This document shows positions 55,085-63,266 of a stretch of DNA of 64,000 bases, piece after piece. A model generated the notes under the pieces. That model ran no database searches, was not told the origin of the DNA, and was given only the letters and a program-made list of their open reading frames with translations. Each line of letters begins with the position of its first letter. Position 1 is the first letter of the stretch. Source of the DNA: JAFAFN01 sp963707555 (GTDB lineage Bacteria; Actinomycetota; Acidimicrobiia; Acidimicrobiales; Microtrichaceae); the NCBI GenBank assembly GCA_963707555.1, contig CAVPQM010000020.1, positions 186,001-250,000 on the forward strand. The letters run 5' to 3'. The translations under genes were made by a program, and so were the position numbers.

Positions 55085-55644
55085 CCGGCACCGGGTCGAC
55101 CAGCACCGGGTCGAACGGCGTCGTCACCCGGCCGCTCACGCCGTCCGACCTGGACGCCGCGTTGGCGCTCAACAGCGAGTGGGTGCCCGAGGTCGGCGAG
55201 ATCGACGCGGCTCGGCTCGAGCACATCGTCGCTCAGGCCAGCCTGGCGCTCGTCGCGGTCGACGCCGACGACTCCGATGACTCGCTGCTCGGTCTGGTCG
55301 TCGTGATGGCGCCGGGAGCTGACTACGACTCGCCGAACTACCGGTACTTCGAGGCGTCGCTCGACGCGGGCACCGTCGAGGACTTCCGCTACGTCGATCG
55401 CATCGTCGTCGCGACGTCGGCGCACCGGCGCGGAGTCGGTCGCCGGCTCTACGACGAGGTCTTCGCCCACGCTCGGGCGCACGGCGCTCCGACGGTCACC
55501 TGCGAGGTCAATGTCGACCCGCCCAACCCCGTCTCGACGGCGTTCCACACCTCGCTCGGGTTCGCCGAGATCGGTCGTCAGAGCAACTACGACGGTGCGG
55601 TGACCGTCGCGTTCATGGCCGCGCCCGTGGTCCCCGTGCCGTGA
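55081..55644 (+). CDS. GNAT-family N-acetyltransferase
   Basis: 187 aa. The acetyl-CoA-binding motif A is RIVVATSAHRRGVGRRLYDEVF (R-x-x-G-x-G/R), preceded by the beta strand LLGLVVVMAPG and followed by VTCEVNVDPPNPVSTAFHTSLGF (motif B). It starts at a TTG overlapping the ligase stop by four bases. The substrate is unknown; as the last gene of the operon it may acetylate an amine or a protein lysine, for example to control CoA ligases, but that is speculation. Confidence 0.82.
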   Translation: MTGTGSTSTGSNGVVTRPLTPSDLDAALALNSEWVPEVGEIDAARLEHIVAQASLALVAVDADDSDDSLLGLVVVMAPGADYDSPNYRYFEASLDAGTVEDFRYVDRIVVATSAHRRGVGRRLYDEVFAHARAHGAPTVTCEVNVDPPNPVSTAFHTSLGFAEIGRQSNYDGAVTVAFMAAPVVPVP

Positions 55645-55706
55645 TCCGTCACGTCGCCCTGGGCGGTTGATACGGTCGCCACAAGGGCCGACCTGAGGAG
55701 ACCGTC

Positions 55707-56516
55707 ATGTTGCAGACCAAGAAGCTGGGTGCCGAGCTCATCGGCACCTTCCTGTTGGTGCTCGGAGGCTGCGGCTCAGCGATCTTCGCCGCCGCCGCAC
55801 TCGGCACGACCAAGGGCGCCGTCGGTGTGGGTGGCATCGCACTCCCTGCCGCGGGTGTCGTGAACAACGGCATCGGCTACCTGGGTGTCAGCCTCGCCTT
55901 CGGTCTGACCGTGCTGTGCGGCGCCTACGGACTCGGCCACGTGTCCGGTGGGCACTTCAACCCCGCGGTCTCGGTCGGTCTCGCCACCGCCAAGCGCTTC
56001 GACTGGAAGGACGTGCCGGCCTACGTCGTCGCACAGTGCGTCGGAGCCATCGCCGCGGTCGCCGTGCTCTGGGCGATCCAGACCAGCCGGCCCGGTGGCT
56101 TCGAGATCGCACAGGGGTCGTTCGCCTCGAACGCCTACGGCCAGGAGAACGGTCGGATCTTCTACGACCTGCCGGGTGCCGCGATCGCCGAGGTCGTGCT
56201 GACCGCGCTGTTCGTCATCGTCATCCTGGGCGTCACCACCAAGGCGGCCGCCAAGGCGCAGGCCGCGATCGGCATCGGCCTGATGCTGACGCTGATCCAC
56301 CTCATCAGCATCCCGATCACGAACACCAGCGTGAACCCGGCCCGTTCGCTCGGCCCGGCGCTCTTCGAGGGGGGCACCGCGCTGACCCAGCTCTGGCTGT
56401 TCATCGTCGCCCCGATCGTGGGTGGAGCGCTCGGAGCGGTCATCTGGAAGCTCGCCACGGGCGGCGACGACTTCCAGACCGGCGAGATCGAGGCGCAGGG
56501 CGTCGAGGACCACTGA
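55707..56516 (+). CDS. aqpZ: Aquaporin Z-like water channel
   Basis: 269 aa MIP-family channel with six helices and both half-helix NPA motifs: GGHFNPAVSVGLA and NTSVNPARSLGPALF. The opening LGAELIGTFLLVLGGCGSAIFAA and the residues around the NPA boxes resemble AqpZ rather than glycerol facilitators. GAGGAG before the ATG is a good ribosome site. It is a stand-alone gene between the ligase operon and the SDR. Confidence 0.92.
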   Translation: MLQTKKLGAELIGTFLLVLGGCGSAIFAAAALGTTKGAVGVGGIALPAAGVVNNGIGYLGVSLAFGLTVLCGAYGLGHVSGGHFNPAVSVGLATAKRFDWKDVPAYVVAQCVGAIAAVAVLWAIQTSRPGGFEIAQGSFASNAYGQENGRIFYDLPGAAIAEVVLTALFVIVILGVTTKAAAKAQAAIGIGLMLTLIHLISIPITNTSVNPARSLGPALFEGGTALTQLWLFIVAPIVGGALGAVIWKLATGGDDFQTGEIEAQGVEDH

Positions 56517-56569
56517 CGACACGCCCGCGCCGCCGGGCTGATTCGGCCCGTCGGCACGCCCACCCCTAG

Positions 56570-56590
56570 GATCTGACGACCTGTCAGATC
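56570..56590. promoter_or_regulatory. Palindromic operator before the SDR gene
   Basis: Arms GATCTGAC (56570-56577) and GTCAGATC (56583-56590) are perfect 8-bp inverted repeats around GACCT, ending a few bases before the CGGAGGA ribosome site. The inner 14 bp recur at 44.61 kb. The layout suits a TetR-type repressor. Confidence 0.6.
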
Positions 56591-56604
56591 TACGGAGGAA
56601 CACC

Positions 56605-57520
56605 ATGGGCATGCTCGACGGCAAGGTCGCCATCGTCACGGGAGCCGGTCACGGCATCGGCCGCGGGCACGCGCTCGAGCTGGCCAAGCACGGCGCCAAG
56701 GTCATCGTGAACGACCTGGGTGGTTCGGTCACCGGTGAGGGCACCGGCCGCGACGCGGATCTGACCGTCGACATCATCAAGGCCCGTGGTGGTGAGGCCG
56801 CCCCGAACTACGCGGACGTCTCCGACTACGACTCCGCCGGCGAGATGGTCGCCCAGGCCGTCGCCGACGTTCGGTCGCCTCGACATCCTGGTGAACAACG
56901 CCGGCATCGTGCGCGACGGCTCGATCTTCAACATGACCGTCGAGGACTTCGACGCCGTGCTCAAGGTCCACCTGCGCGGCACCTGGATCCCGTGCAAGCA
57001 CGCCGCGGTGCACTGGCGTGCGCAGAACAAGGAGACCGGCGCCAAGGTCGACGGTCGCATCATCAACACCGTCTCGGGCGCCGGCCTCACCGGCAACTTC
57101 GGCCAGACCAACTACGCGCCGGCCAAGGCCGCCATCGCGAGCCTGACCCAGACCCTCAGCCTCGAGCTCTACAAGCTCGGCGTCACGGTCAACGCGGTCG
57201 GTCCGGCCGCCGCCACCCGCATCACCGGCACCATGCCGGGCGCCCCGACGGTCATCGAGGCCGACGACGTGCCCGACGACGAGTGGAACCGCATGGACCC
57301 CGCGGTGTCGTCGCCGCTCGTCGCCTGGCTCGCCTCGGACGAGGCCGACCACGTGACCGGACAGATCATCCGCGCCGTGGCCGAGAACATCATCCTGATG
57401 AAGGGCTGGTCCGACGGCCCGACCATCAACAACGGTGAGAAGCGCTGGGACGCCACCAAGCTCGGCCAGCAGCTCGCGACCGACGTGTTCTTCACCCGGG
57501 CCCCGGGCCTTCGTTACTGA
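56605..57520 (+). pseudogene. SDR-family 3-hydroxyacyl-CoA dehydrogenase-like enzyme, one frame break
   Basis: ATG with ACGGAGGAACACC upstream. VAIVTGAGHGIGRGHALELAKHG is the cofactor motif, VNDLGGSVTGEG follows, and after VAQAVAD one extra G near 56873 (GACGTTCGG) breaks the frame. It resumes FGRLDILVNNAGIVRDGSIFNM, then the catalytic TNYAPAKAAI. Long loops such as WNRMDPAVSSPLVAWLASDEAD are those of the SDRs related to the multifunctional-enzyme dehydrogenase domain. Repaired, it is about 304 aa. A palindromic operator lies directly in front. Confidence 0.83.
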
Positions 57521-57549
57521 GCCTTCGTTACTGAGCCTGCGCTAGTGAG
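57508..57549. repeat. 14-bp tandem repeat, three copies, over the SDR stop codon
   Basis: CCTTCGTTACTGAG occurs at 57508-57521 and 57522-57535, with a degenerate third copy at 57536-57549. The first unit holds the stop codon, and the later ones are outside the gene. Confidence 0.85.
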
Positions 57550-57605
57550 CCTCGATCGGCGCGACGGGCTGTCACGTCGCGTCCCGAGCGCTGTCCCGGG
57601 TCGCT

Positions 57606-58001
57606 CTACGCTGCGTCGTAGCGGCGTCAACGCCTCGAGATGATGGCCGTCAGGGTCGTCGAAGTAGACGCCTCGGCCGCCGTGGTTGGTGTTGATCTCA
57701 CCGGGGCGGGTCATCCGCGGATCTGCCCAGTAGGTCAGGCCGCGCTCGTCGAGTCGATCGACGATCCGGTCGAACGTGAACTCGTCGACGAGGAACGCGA
57801 AGTGCTGGCCGGGGAAGCCGGCGGGTAGCTGCGCGAACTCGAAGAGCCGCCGTCGCTGAGCCGTACCTGGAGGAACGGACCGGCGGGTTCGGGAGCGTCG
57901 AGTCCGAACATCTCCGCGAAGAACGTCGCCGATCGTTCGGCGTCGGTCGCGGGGATGACCGTGTGGTCGAAGCGGACGTCGGATGGTTGGGTCGTGTGCA
58001 T
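57606..58001 (-). pseudogene. VOC (glyoxalase/bleomycin-resistance) family protein, probably two frame breaks
   Basis: ATG at 58001 with GAGGAGGTGAC upstream. VRFDHTVIPATDAERSATFFAEMFG is a typical first VOC unit. A missing C near 57850 breaks the frame before LFEFAQLPAGFPGQHFAFLVD; ERGLTYWADPRM and GRGVYFDDPDGHHLEALTP, with the C-terminal metal-site pattern, follow. Reading on gives a long odd tail to 57514; one extra C near 57622 would instead end the protein at 57606 as LTPYDAA, giving 131 aa, the family norm. The 5' leader can hide the ribosome site. Confidence 0.7.
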
Positions 58002-58003
58002 GT

Positions 58004-58059
58004 CACCTCCTCTCCTGGACCCGTGCCGGTGTGCGGTCGCACACCGGGTGGAGGAGGTG
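58004..58059 (-). promoter_or_regulatory. Leader stem-loop sequestering the VOC ribosome-binding site
   Basis: In the VOC mRNA, CACCTCCTC (from 58059) is complementary to the ribosome site GAGGAGGTG (58012-58004). Between them is a perfect 10-bp hairpin, CCGGTGTGCG/CGCACACCGG, with a 2-nt loop (58026-58047). The fold would block translation until opened. The inner dyad could instead be a protein operator. Confidence 0.55.
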
Positions 58060-58190
58060 GTCGGCGGCCCTCGCGGCCACCATGACGGGATCAACGTCGG
58101 GCCGGGCGGTCCTCTCGTGCACGGCCACTGGCCGATCCGGCGATCACGGCATGCAATCATCGAACATCGGTGCCCCGTAGTGTGTCGCCG

Positions 58191-59047
58191 ATGACTTCGG
58201 ACCCTACGACGGCGACATCCTCGAGGACCGTTCCCGAGCCTCGGCGCGTGGGCCGGGTGCGCTGGCGGCGTCGTACAAGAAGATCGCCGTCGGGCGTGGC
58301 GTGGCACTGCTGCACCGTTCGACCGGGATCCGAGGGCGCGTCCACCAGGTCACCGACCAGATCGTCGTGCTGCAGGACGCAAAGGGCGGCCGGCACACCT
58401 TCGAGAACCATCCGGGCACGTTCGCCTACCAGGGTGAGACGGTGACCGTCGTCCAGAAGCGAGCGTCCGCGGCGTCGGCGGAGCCCGCGACCAAGCGCTC
58501 GGCCGCCGGCGGAGTCGTGTCGACGAAGCCCGTCGCTCGGGTCGCGCAACCGTCGCGGCTGTGGGTCGAAGGCGATCACGACGCCCGCTTCATGGAGCGG
58601 GTGTGGGGCGACGAGCTCCGCGAGCTCGGCATCGTCGTCGAACCGATGGGCGGCATCGACGACCTGGTCGGTGCGGTCGCCGAGTTCGACCCCCGGCCCG
58701 ACCGGCGCCTCGCGATCCTGGTCGACCACCTGGTGCCCGGCTCGAAGGAGACTCGCCTGACCGAGAAGGTCGTCGGGCCCGACGTGCTCGTCGTGGGCCA
58801 CCCGTTCGTCGACATCTGGCAGTGCGTGCGGCCCAAGGCACTCGGCATCGAGTCATGGCCGACGGTGCCGATGGGTGAGGAGTGGAAGGCGGGCATCTGC
58901 CGTCGCCTGGGTTGGGGTGACACCCGCCAGGGGTGGCAGCGGGTCCTGTCCGCTGTCGACTCCTTCGCGGATCTCGAACCCGAGCTGGTCGGATCGGTCG
59001 AACGAGCGCTCGACATGTTGGCGCCGCCCGTGCCCGAGGAGGACTGA
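58191..59047 (+). pseudogene. DUF3097-family protein, frame break near the start
   Basis: The clean part runs from about 58205 (PYDGDILEDRSRASARG) to the stop: VGRGVALLHRSTGIRGRVHQV, VVLQDAKGGRHTFENHPGTFAY, and a second half with RLWVEGDHDARFMERVWGDEL, AILVDHLVPGSKETRL and GHPFVDIWQCVRPKALGI. The second half looks like a Toprim-type metal-binding fold (E-G-x-x-D and D-H motifs). DUF3097 is found mainly in Actinobacteria and its role is unknown. The only good ATG (58191, MTSD) is one base out of frame, so a missing C near 58203 is likely. TGATG couples it to the next gene. Confidence 0.78.
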
Positions 59048-60355
59048 TGGCCCAGGTGTCCATCGGGCAGCTGCTCGAGCAACGTCTGCGAGCGCTCGGC
59101 GTCGAGCGTGTCTACGGAACAGAGCTCGGCGAGCTGACCCATGTGGCCGTCGACGACACGGACCTGGCGGTGCTGCTCGCCGATGCCGACGGTCGCATCG
59201 GACACTGGGACGGCAGCGGCCGGCTCGGCGCCGCACTGCTCGACGGACCCATCCTGCACCTCTCGTCCAAGCCGGGCGGCACCGCGCCGCTGCGGACGGT
59301 GACCGACGCGCAGGCGCTGCTCGACGCGCTGGCCGATCCGCCGGGCATCGCGCTGCCCGGCACCATGGCGCTGCACCTCGACCTCGACCTGGCCGAACCG
59401 GTCGACGCCGGGCTGCAGCCGTCGGTGCCACCCCAGCGCGCACCGGTGCTCACCCTGGATCCGGGGATGTCGTCGCTCGACATCGTCATCCTCGCCGGCC
59501 CGGGTGTGGTGCGCTCGAACTCCGTCGATGGCCTCGCCGAGTTCGCCCGCAGCGGCGGCTTCGGCATCGTGAACAGCTGGGGAGCCAAGGGCGTCGAACG
59601 TTGGGACAGCCCGTTCCACTTCGGCACCGCAGGGCTGCAGTCCCGGGACCTGGCGCTCGCCGGTCTGCCCGACGCCGACGTGGTGATCACCACCGGGCTC
59701 GATCCCGACGAGACGCCGCTCGACCGGCTCGGCAACTTCGTGGTGCAGGACGTGCTGCCCGGTCAGCTCGGTGCGCTGACCCACGGGTGGACGCCGAGCC
59801 GGACGCAGCCCGAACGACCGCCGCTCTACGCGACCATCGCGGCGGTGGTCCAGCCGCTGTACGAGTCGGACTCGGTGCCGCTCACCGCGCCGCGTGCCGC
59901 GCTGCACCTCTCCGGCGCGCTGCCCGAACGGGGCGTGGTGGTCGCCGATCCCGGCGCCGCGGGCTTCTGGATCGCTCGGTCGTTGCCGACGTCGTTCCCG
60001 GGCAGCGTCTGCGTGCCGGCGACGTTCACCCCCGGCTTCGCAGCGGCGGCCGCGCTGGTGTGCAGCCTCGAGGGCCGCCCGTGTCTCGCGGTGAGCGACC
60101 AGGTCGCCGGCGCCGAGGGCATCGACGACACCTCGGCCGAGGTGCTCGAGCTGGCCGAGGCCCTCGGCCGTCCCGTCGCGCTGCAGCTGTGGGGCACCGA
60201 GGGGTCACTCGAGAGCTCGACCGCACACGTCGAGCTGCTCACGGAGCTGCTCGACACCGTCCGCGGTGCGCATCGTCGACGTGCCCGTCGTGGTCGACGA
60301 CACCGAGGCGCTCGAAGCCGCCGCGGGCGAGCTCGTCGCCTGGCGATTCGACTGA
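59047..60355 (+). pseudogene. Degenerate TPP-enzyme-like protein (acetolactate-synthase-like), one frame break
   Basis: About 435 aa after removal of one extra G near 60262. The N-terminus IGQLLEQRLRALGVERVYGTELGEL resembles the PYR domain of thiamine-dependent enzymes. The middle has a Rossmann-type LDIVILAGPGVVRSNSVDGLAEF and ADVVITTGLDPDETPL. The C-terminal part GVVVADPGAAGFWIARSLP sits where the PP domain would be, but the GDG...N cofactor motif and the catalytic glutamate region are not seen, so thiamine binding is doubtful. It ends ELVAWRFD. It is translationally coupled to DUF3097 (TGATG), suggesting a joint but unknown function. Confidence 0.6.
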
Positions 60356-60382
60356 TCGGCTCACAGCCACCGAGCGGTTCAC

Positions 60383-60401
60383 AGAACTGGAACGAGTTCT
60401 C
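60383..60401. promoter_or_regulatory. KstR-type palindrome upstream of the TetR gene
   Basis: The core TGGAACGAGTTCTC differs from TnnAACnnGTTnnA only at the last base and contains GAAC-GA-GTTC. Outer arms AGAACT and AGTTCT extend the symmetry. It is 52 bp before the TetR start, which suggests autoregulation. Confidence 0.55.
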
Positions 60402-60453
60402 TTAAGCTGCGGGTCGCTCCGTTCCGGGGCGATCCGACGACGACGGGAACATC

Positions 60454-61047
60454 GTGGCAGTTCGTACCGCAGGCCTGACCCAGGCGCAGCAGGAGCGTCG
60501 AGCACGCATGCTCGAGGTCACCGCCGAGCTCGCGCTCGAGGGCGGCTGGGACGCGGTGCAGATGCGAGAGGTCGCCCAGCGAGCCGACGTCGCGCTCGGC
60601 ACCCTCTACCGCTACTTCCCGTCGAAGGAGTACCTGCTCGTCTCGGTGATGATCGCCGAGATCGAAGGGCTCGCCGACCGCCTGGCGGTCAAGCCGCCCG
60701 AGGGCGACGACCCCGTCGAACGGGTCGTGGACGTGCTGCGCCGTGCGAACCGTGCGTTGCAGCGCCAGCCGCAGGTGACCGTGGCGATGATCCGCGCGTT
60801 GGTGTCGGGCAACACCGAGATCGCACCGGCGGTCGCCGACACCCGCGAGCTCATGCGTCGGATCATCAGCGACGCGCTCGGTGCCGACGGCACACCCGAG
60901 GGCTCCGCAGGGGAGCGCGACGTGCTGACGATCGACCTGCTGAGCGACATCTGGTTGGCCGCGCTCGTCAGCTGGATCTCGGGCGTCGAACCGGTCGGAT
61001 CGCTGGTGCCCAAGCTCGAGAACGCCACCCGGGTGTTGCTCGGGTAG
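60454..61047 (+). CDS. KstR-like TetR-family transcriptional regulator
   Basis: 197 aa. The DNA-binding domain (about residues 15-62) reads LEVTAELALEGGWDAVQMREVAQRADVALGTLYRYFPSKEYLL, close to KstR in the recognition helix (ADVALGTLYRYFPSK). The ligand-binding part has RALQRQPQVTVAMIRALVSG and SDIWLAALVSWISG, again KstR-like. KstR represses sterol/lipid catabolism genes and is released by CoA thioesters. Three KstR-type palindromes in this window fit its probable targets, including its own promoter. The GTG at 60454 gives the expected N-terminus. Confidence 0.83.
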   Translation: MAVRTAGLTQAQQERRARMLEVTAELALEGGWDAVQMREVAQRADVALGTLYRYFPSKEYLLVSVMIAEIEGLADRLAVKPPEGDDPVERVVDVLRRANRALQRQPQVTVAMIRALVSGNTEIAPAVADTRELMRRIISDALGADGTPEGSAGERDVLTIDLLSDIWLAALVSWISGVEPVGSLVPKLENATRVLLG

Positions 61048-61089
61048 GCAGCCTGTTGCGCTCGGCGGCCTCGCTGCGCTGCGTCGCGC

Positions 61090-61959
61090 TCAGCGGCGGG
61101 CGATGGTGTAGCGGACCCGCCACCGGTGCACGAGCGACCCGTCGGGTTCGGCCAACGTCGACAGCGCATCGACCGCCGCGGCGTGCGCGGCGGGGCGATC
61201 GGCGTCGTCGATCATCTCCCACAGCTGGCGTGCTCCGTGGGACCACGACCACTCGATCCAGTGCTCGGGGTCGCGGAACTCGATGCCGTAGTCGGCTTCG
61301 AGGTGATCCACGGAGCCGAAGCCGTGCTCCTCGAGCAGCGCGGTGATCGACCCGGAGCTGGCGAACGGGCCGTCCTGCGCGCGAGCCGGACGATCCGGGA
61401 CGGCGTGCTCGTCGCCGTCGGCACCGGGCGGCGACGGGATGTGCGCGGCGACCGCGCCGAACACCGAAGCGAACCGGTCGTCGTCGGACCCGAAGGTCGA
61501 CAGCGCCAGACGGCCGTCGGGAGCGAGCGCGGTGCGGAACGACTCGAGCGCTGCGCCGGGGTCGGGCAGGAAGAAGATCACGAGCCCGGCGAGCACCGCG
61601 TCGAACGAGCCGGGCGCCACGTCTGGATGCTCGGCGTCGTCGACGCGCACCTCGACCCCGTCGAGTCCCTGCGCCACCGCATCCGCGGCGCACCGTTCCA
61701 CCATCGCGGGGGACAGGTCGATGCCGAGCACCGAGCCGCCGGGTGCGACGGCGCGAGCTGCGGGGAAGAGCACGGCTCCCCGTCCGCAACCGACGTCGAG
61801 CACCCGCTCGCCCGGCGAGAGCGCCGCGAGCTGCACGAGGCGTTCGCCGAAGGTGGAGAAGAACTCGACGTCGACCTGGTCGTAGGTCGCGGCGGCCCGG
61901 TCGAAGAGGCCGGCGGTGCGACTCTTGGCGTCGTCGGCGGGAGAGTGCAGCTCGCTCAT
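61090..61959 (-). CDS. SAM-dependent methyltransferase (class I)
   Basis: 289 aa. Motif I VLDVGCGRGAVLFPAA lies near residue 51, with GIDLSPAMVERCAADA (motif II region), VRVDDAEHPDVAPGSFDAVLAG (motif III) and RTALAPDGRLALSTFG following; UbiE/COQ5-like pattern. The N-terminal AGLFDRAAATYDQVDVEFFSTFGERLV is usual for this group. Substrate unknown. The ATG overlaps the stop of the WXG-like gene (ATGA), so the two are co-translated. Confidence 0.87.
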   Translation of the reverse strand: MSELHSPADDAKSRTAGLFDRAAATYDQVDVEFFSTFGERLVQLAALSPGERVLDVGCGRGAVLFPAARAVAPGGSVLGIDLSPAMVERCAADAVAQGLDGVEVRVDDAEHPDVAPGSFDAVLAGLVIFFLPDPGAALESFRTALAPDGRLALSTFGSDDDRFASVFGAVAAHIPSPPGADGDEHAVPDRPARAQDGPFASSGSITALLEEHGFGSVDHLEADYGIEFRDPEHWIEWSWSHGARQLWEMIDDADRPAAHAAAVDALSTLAEPDGSLVHRWRVRYTIARR

Positions 61960-63266
61960 CCGCCGATGGTACGTGAGCGGTCGATCTCGATCCGCTGACC
62001 CCGGGCCGTCAGCCCGAGGCCGGGTCCGAAGCCTGCCGTCGCGCTGCCACGTGCGGATGTGCCGTCGACGGTGCCGCGAGCGGTCACGACGTCGATGCCC
62101 TCGACGTCGAGTCGGTCGAGCGCCGCGATGGCGGCGGTGATGTCGCCTCGTCCCAGGTGGTCCATCACTTCGGACGCGATCGCCGTCGCCGCAGACCCTG
62201 TCCGGTCGCCGAGCTCGATGCGGGCAGCGACGTCGTCGATGCGGTCGTTCGAGATGCCGCTGAGTCGCAGGTCGAGTTGTGGGGAGCCGTCCGGGGACTC
62301 GCCGAGCTCGAGTCGCAGCGAGACCCCCAACCGCTGCGGGTCCGGCAGGTTCACACCGAAACGTCGCAGCACCGTCGACGTGAGCGTCGCGTGGGAGTTC
62401 GCCGTCCACTCGACGACGGTCGACCGTCGCACCGAGCCGTCGCCGTCGTCGATCTGTGCCCTGCCGAAGCGGACCGTCGAGCTCGTCGCTCCCGAGAGGC
62501 CGAGCAAGCCCGACGCCCCCGCAGCGAGCGCTCCCGTGGCCGATGCGTCGATCTCGACGAGCGCCTCGGATCGGACCGGTTCGGGTGGCTCGAACCAGCC
62601 GGTCGCGTCGCGCAGCGCGCCGAGCGGCCACGGTGCGGTGTCTGTGACCCGGATCGCCGCCAGGTCGACGAGCAGGTCGTCGACCTGGTCGTCGTGGACC
62701 TCCCAGGTGGTGCGACCCACGCCGCCGAGACGCAGGCGCGCATCCGCCGTCCCCTTGTCGGCGGCGACGGGCGAGCTCACCTCATCGGCCAACGAGAACG
62801 ATGCGCCCGAACCGACGCTCACGACGGCTCCGGCGGCGAGGCTCTCGCTGAGGGTGACGCGAGAGGTGTCGCCGTCGAGGTCGGCGATGGTCAATTCGCC
62901 AGCGACGGTGGCGACGGTCGGCCCGAACCGGACGTCGATGCCGCCGACGTAGCGGGTCTCGGTCGGGGCGAAGGCCGGGAGCGGCGCAGCAGAGCGGGTG
63001 CTCGTTCGTCCCTGTGACGCCTCGATCTGCTCGTCGGCCTGTCGCTCGATGCGCACGGAGATGTCGCGGCAACGCTGCGCCGCGTCGGTCAGGTCCCGGC
63101 GGCACTGCCGCCACGTGCCCTCGAAGCGGATGGCGTCGGGCCCATGCCAGCCGGCGTTGCGGACTCTGCGTTCGGTGCTCGGCCCGATCTCGTCGAGCGA
63201 GCGCGCCGCGGCGCGAAGTGCAGCGCTCAGCTCACGGAGCTGCTCCGGATCGGCTCCCAGTCGCAT
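61956..63266 (-). CDS. WXG100-like N-terminal domain protein with unknown C-terminal region
   Basis: 436 aa. Residues 1-90 form two amphipathic helices (LRELSAALRAAARSLDEIGPS and FEGTWRQCRRDLTDAAQRCRD) separated by NAGWHGPDA, a W-x-G turn near residue 40. This matches the helical hairpin of WXG100/type VII substrates and related proteins. The remaining 340 residues are Asp/Thr-rich and beta-like (VRFGPTVATVAGELTIADLDG) with no recognised domain and no signal peptide. Many proteins with this head are exported by type VII systems or stay cytoplasmic as scaffold-like proteins; no type VII genes are in view. It is coupled to the methyltransferase by ATGA. Confidence 0.6.
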   Translation of the reverse strand: MRLGADPEQLRELSAALRAAARSLDEIGPSTERRVRNAGWHGPDAIRFEGTWRQCRRDLTDAAQRCRDISVRIERQADEQIEASQGRTSTRSAAPLPAFAPTETRYVGGIDVRFGPTVATVAGELTIADLDGDTSRVTLSESLAAGAVVSVGSGASFSLADEVSSPVAADKGTADARLRLGGVGRTTWEVHDDQVDDLLVDLAAIRVTDTAPWPLGALRDATGWFEPPEPVRSEALVEIDASATGALAAGASGLLGLSGATSSTVRFGRAQIDDGDGSVRRSTVVEWTANSHATLTSTVLRRFGVNLPDPQRLGVSLRLELGESPDGSPQLDLRLSGISNDRIDDVAARIELGDRTGSAATAIASEVMDHLGRGDITAAIAALDRLDVEGIDVVTARGTVDGTSARGSATAGFGPGLGLTARGQRIEIDRSRTIGG

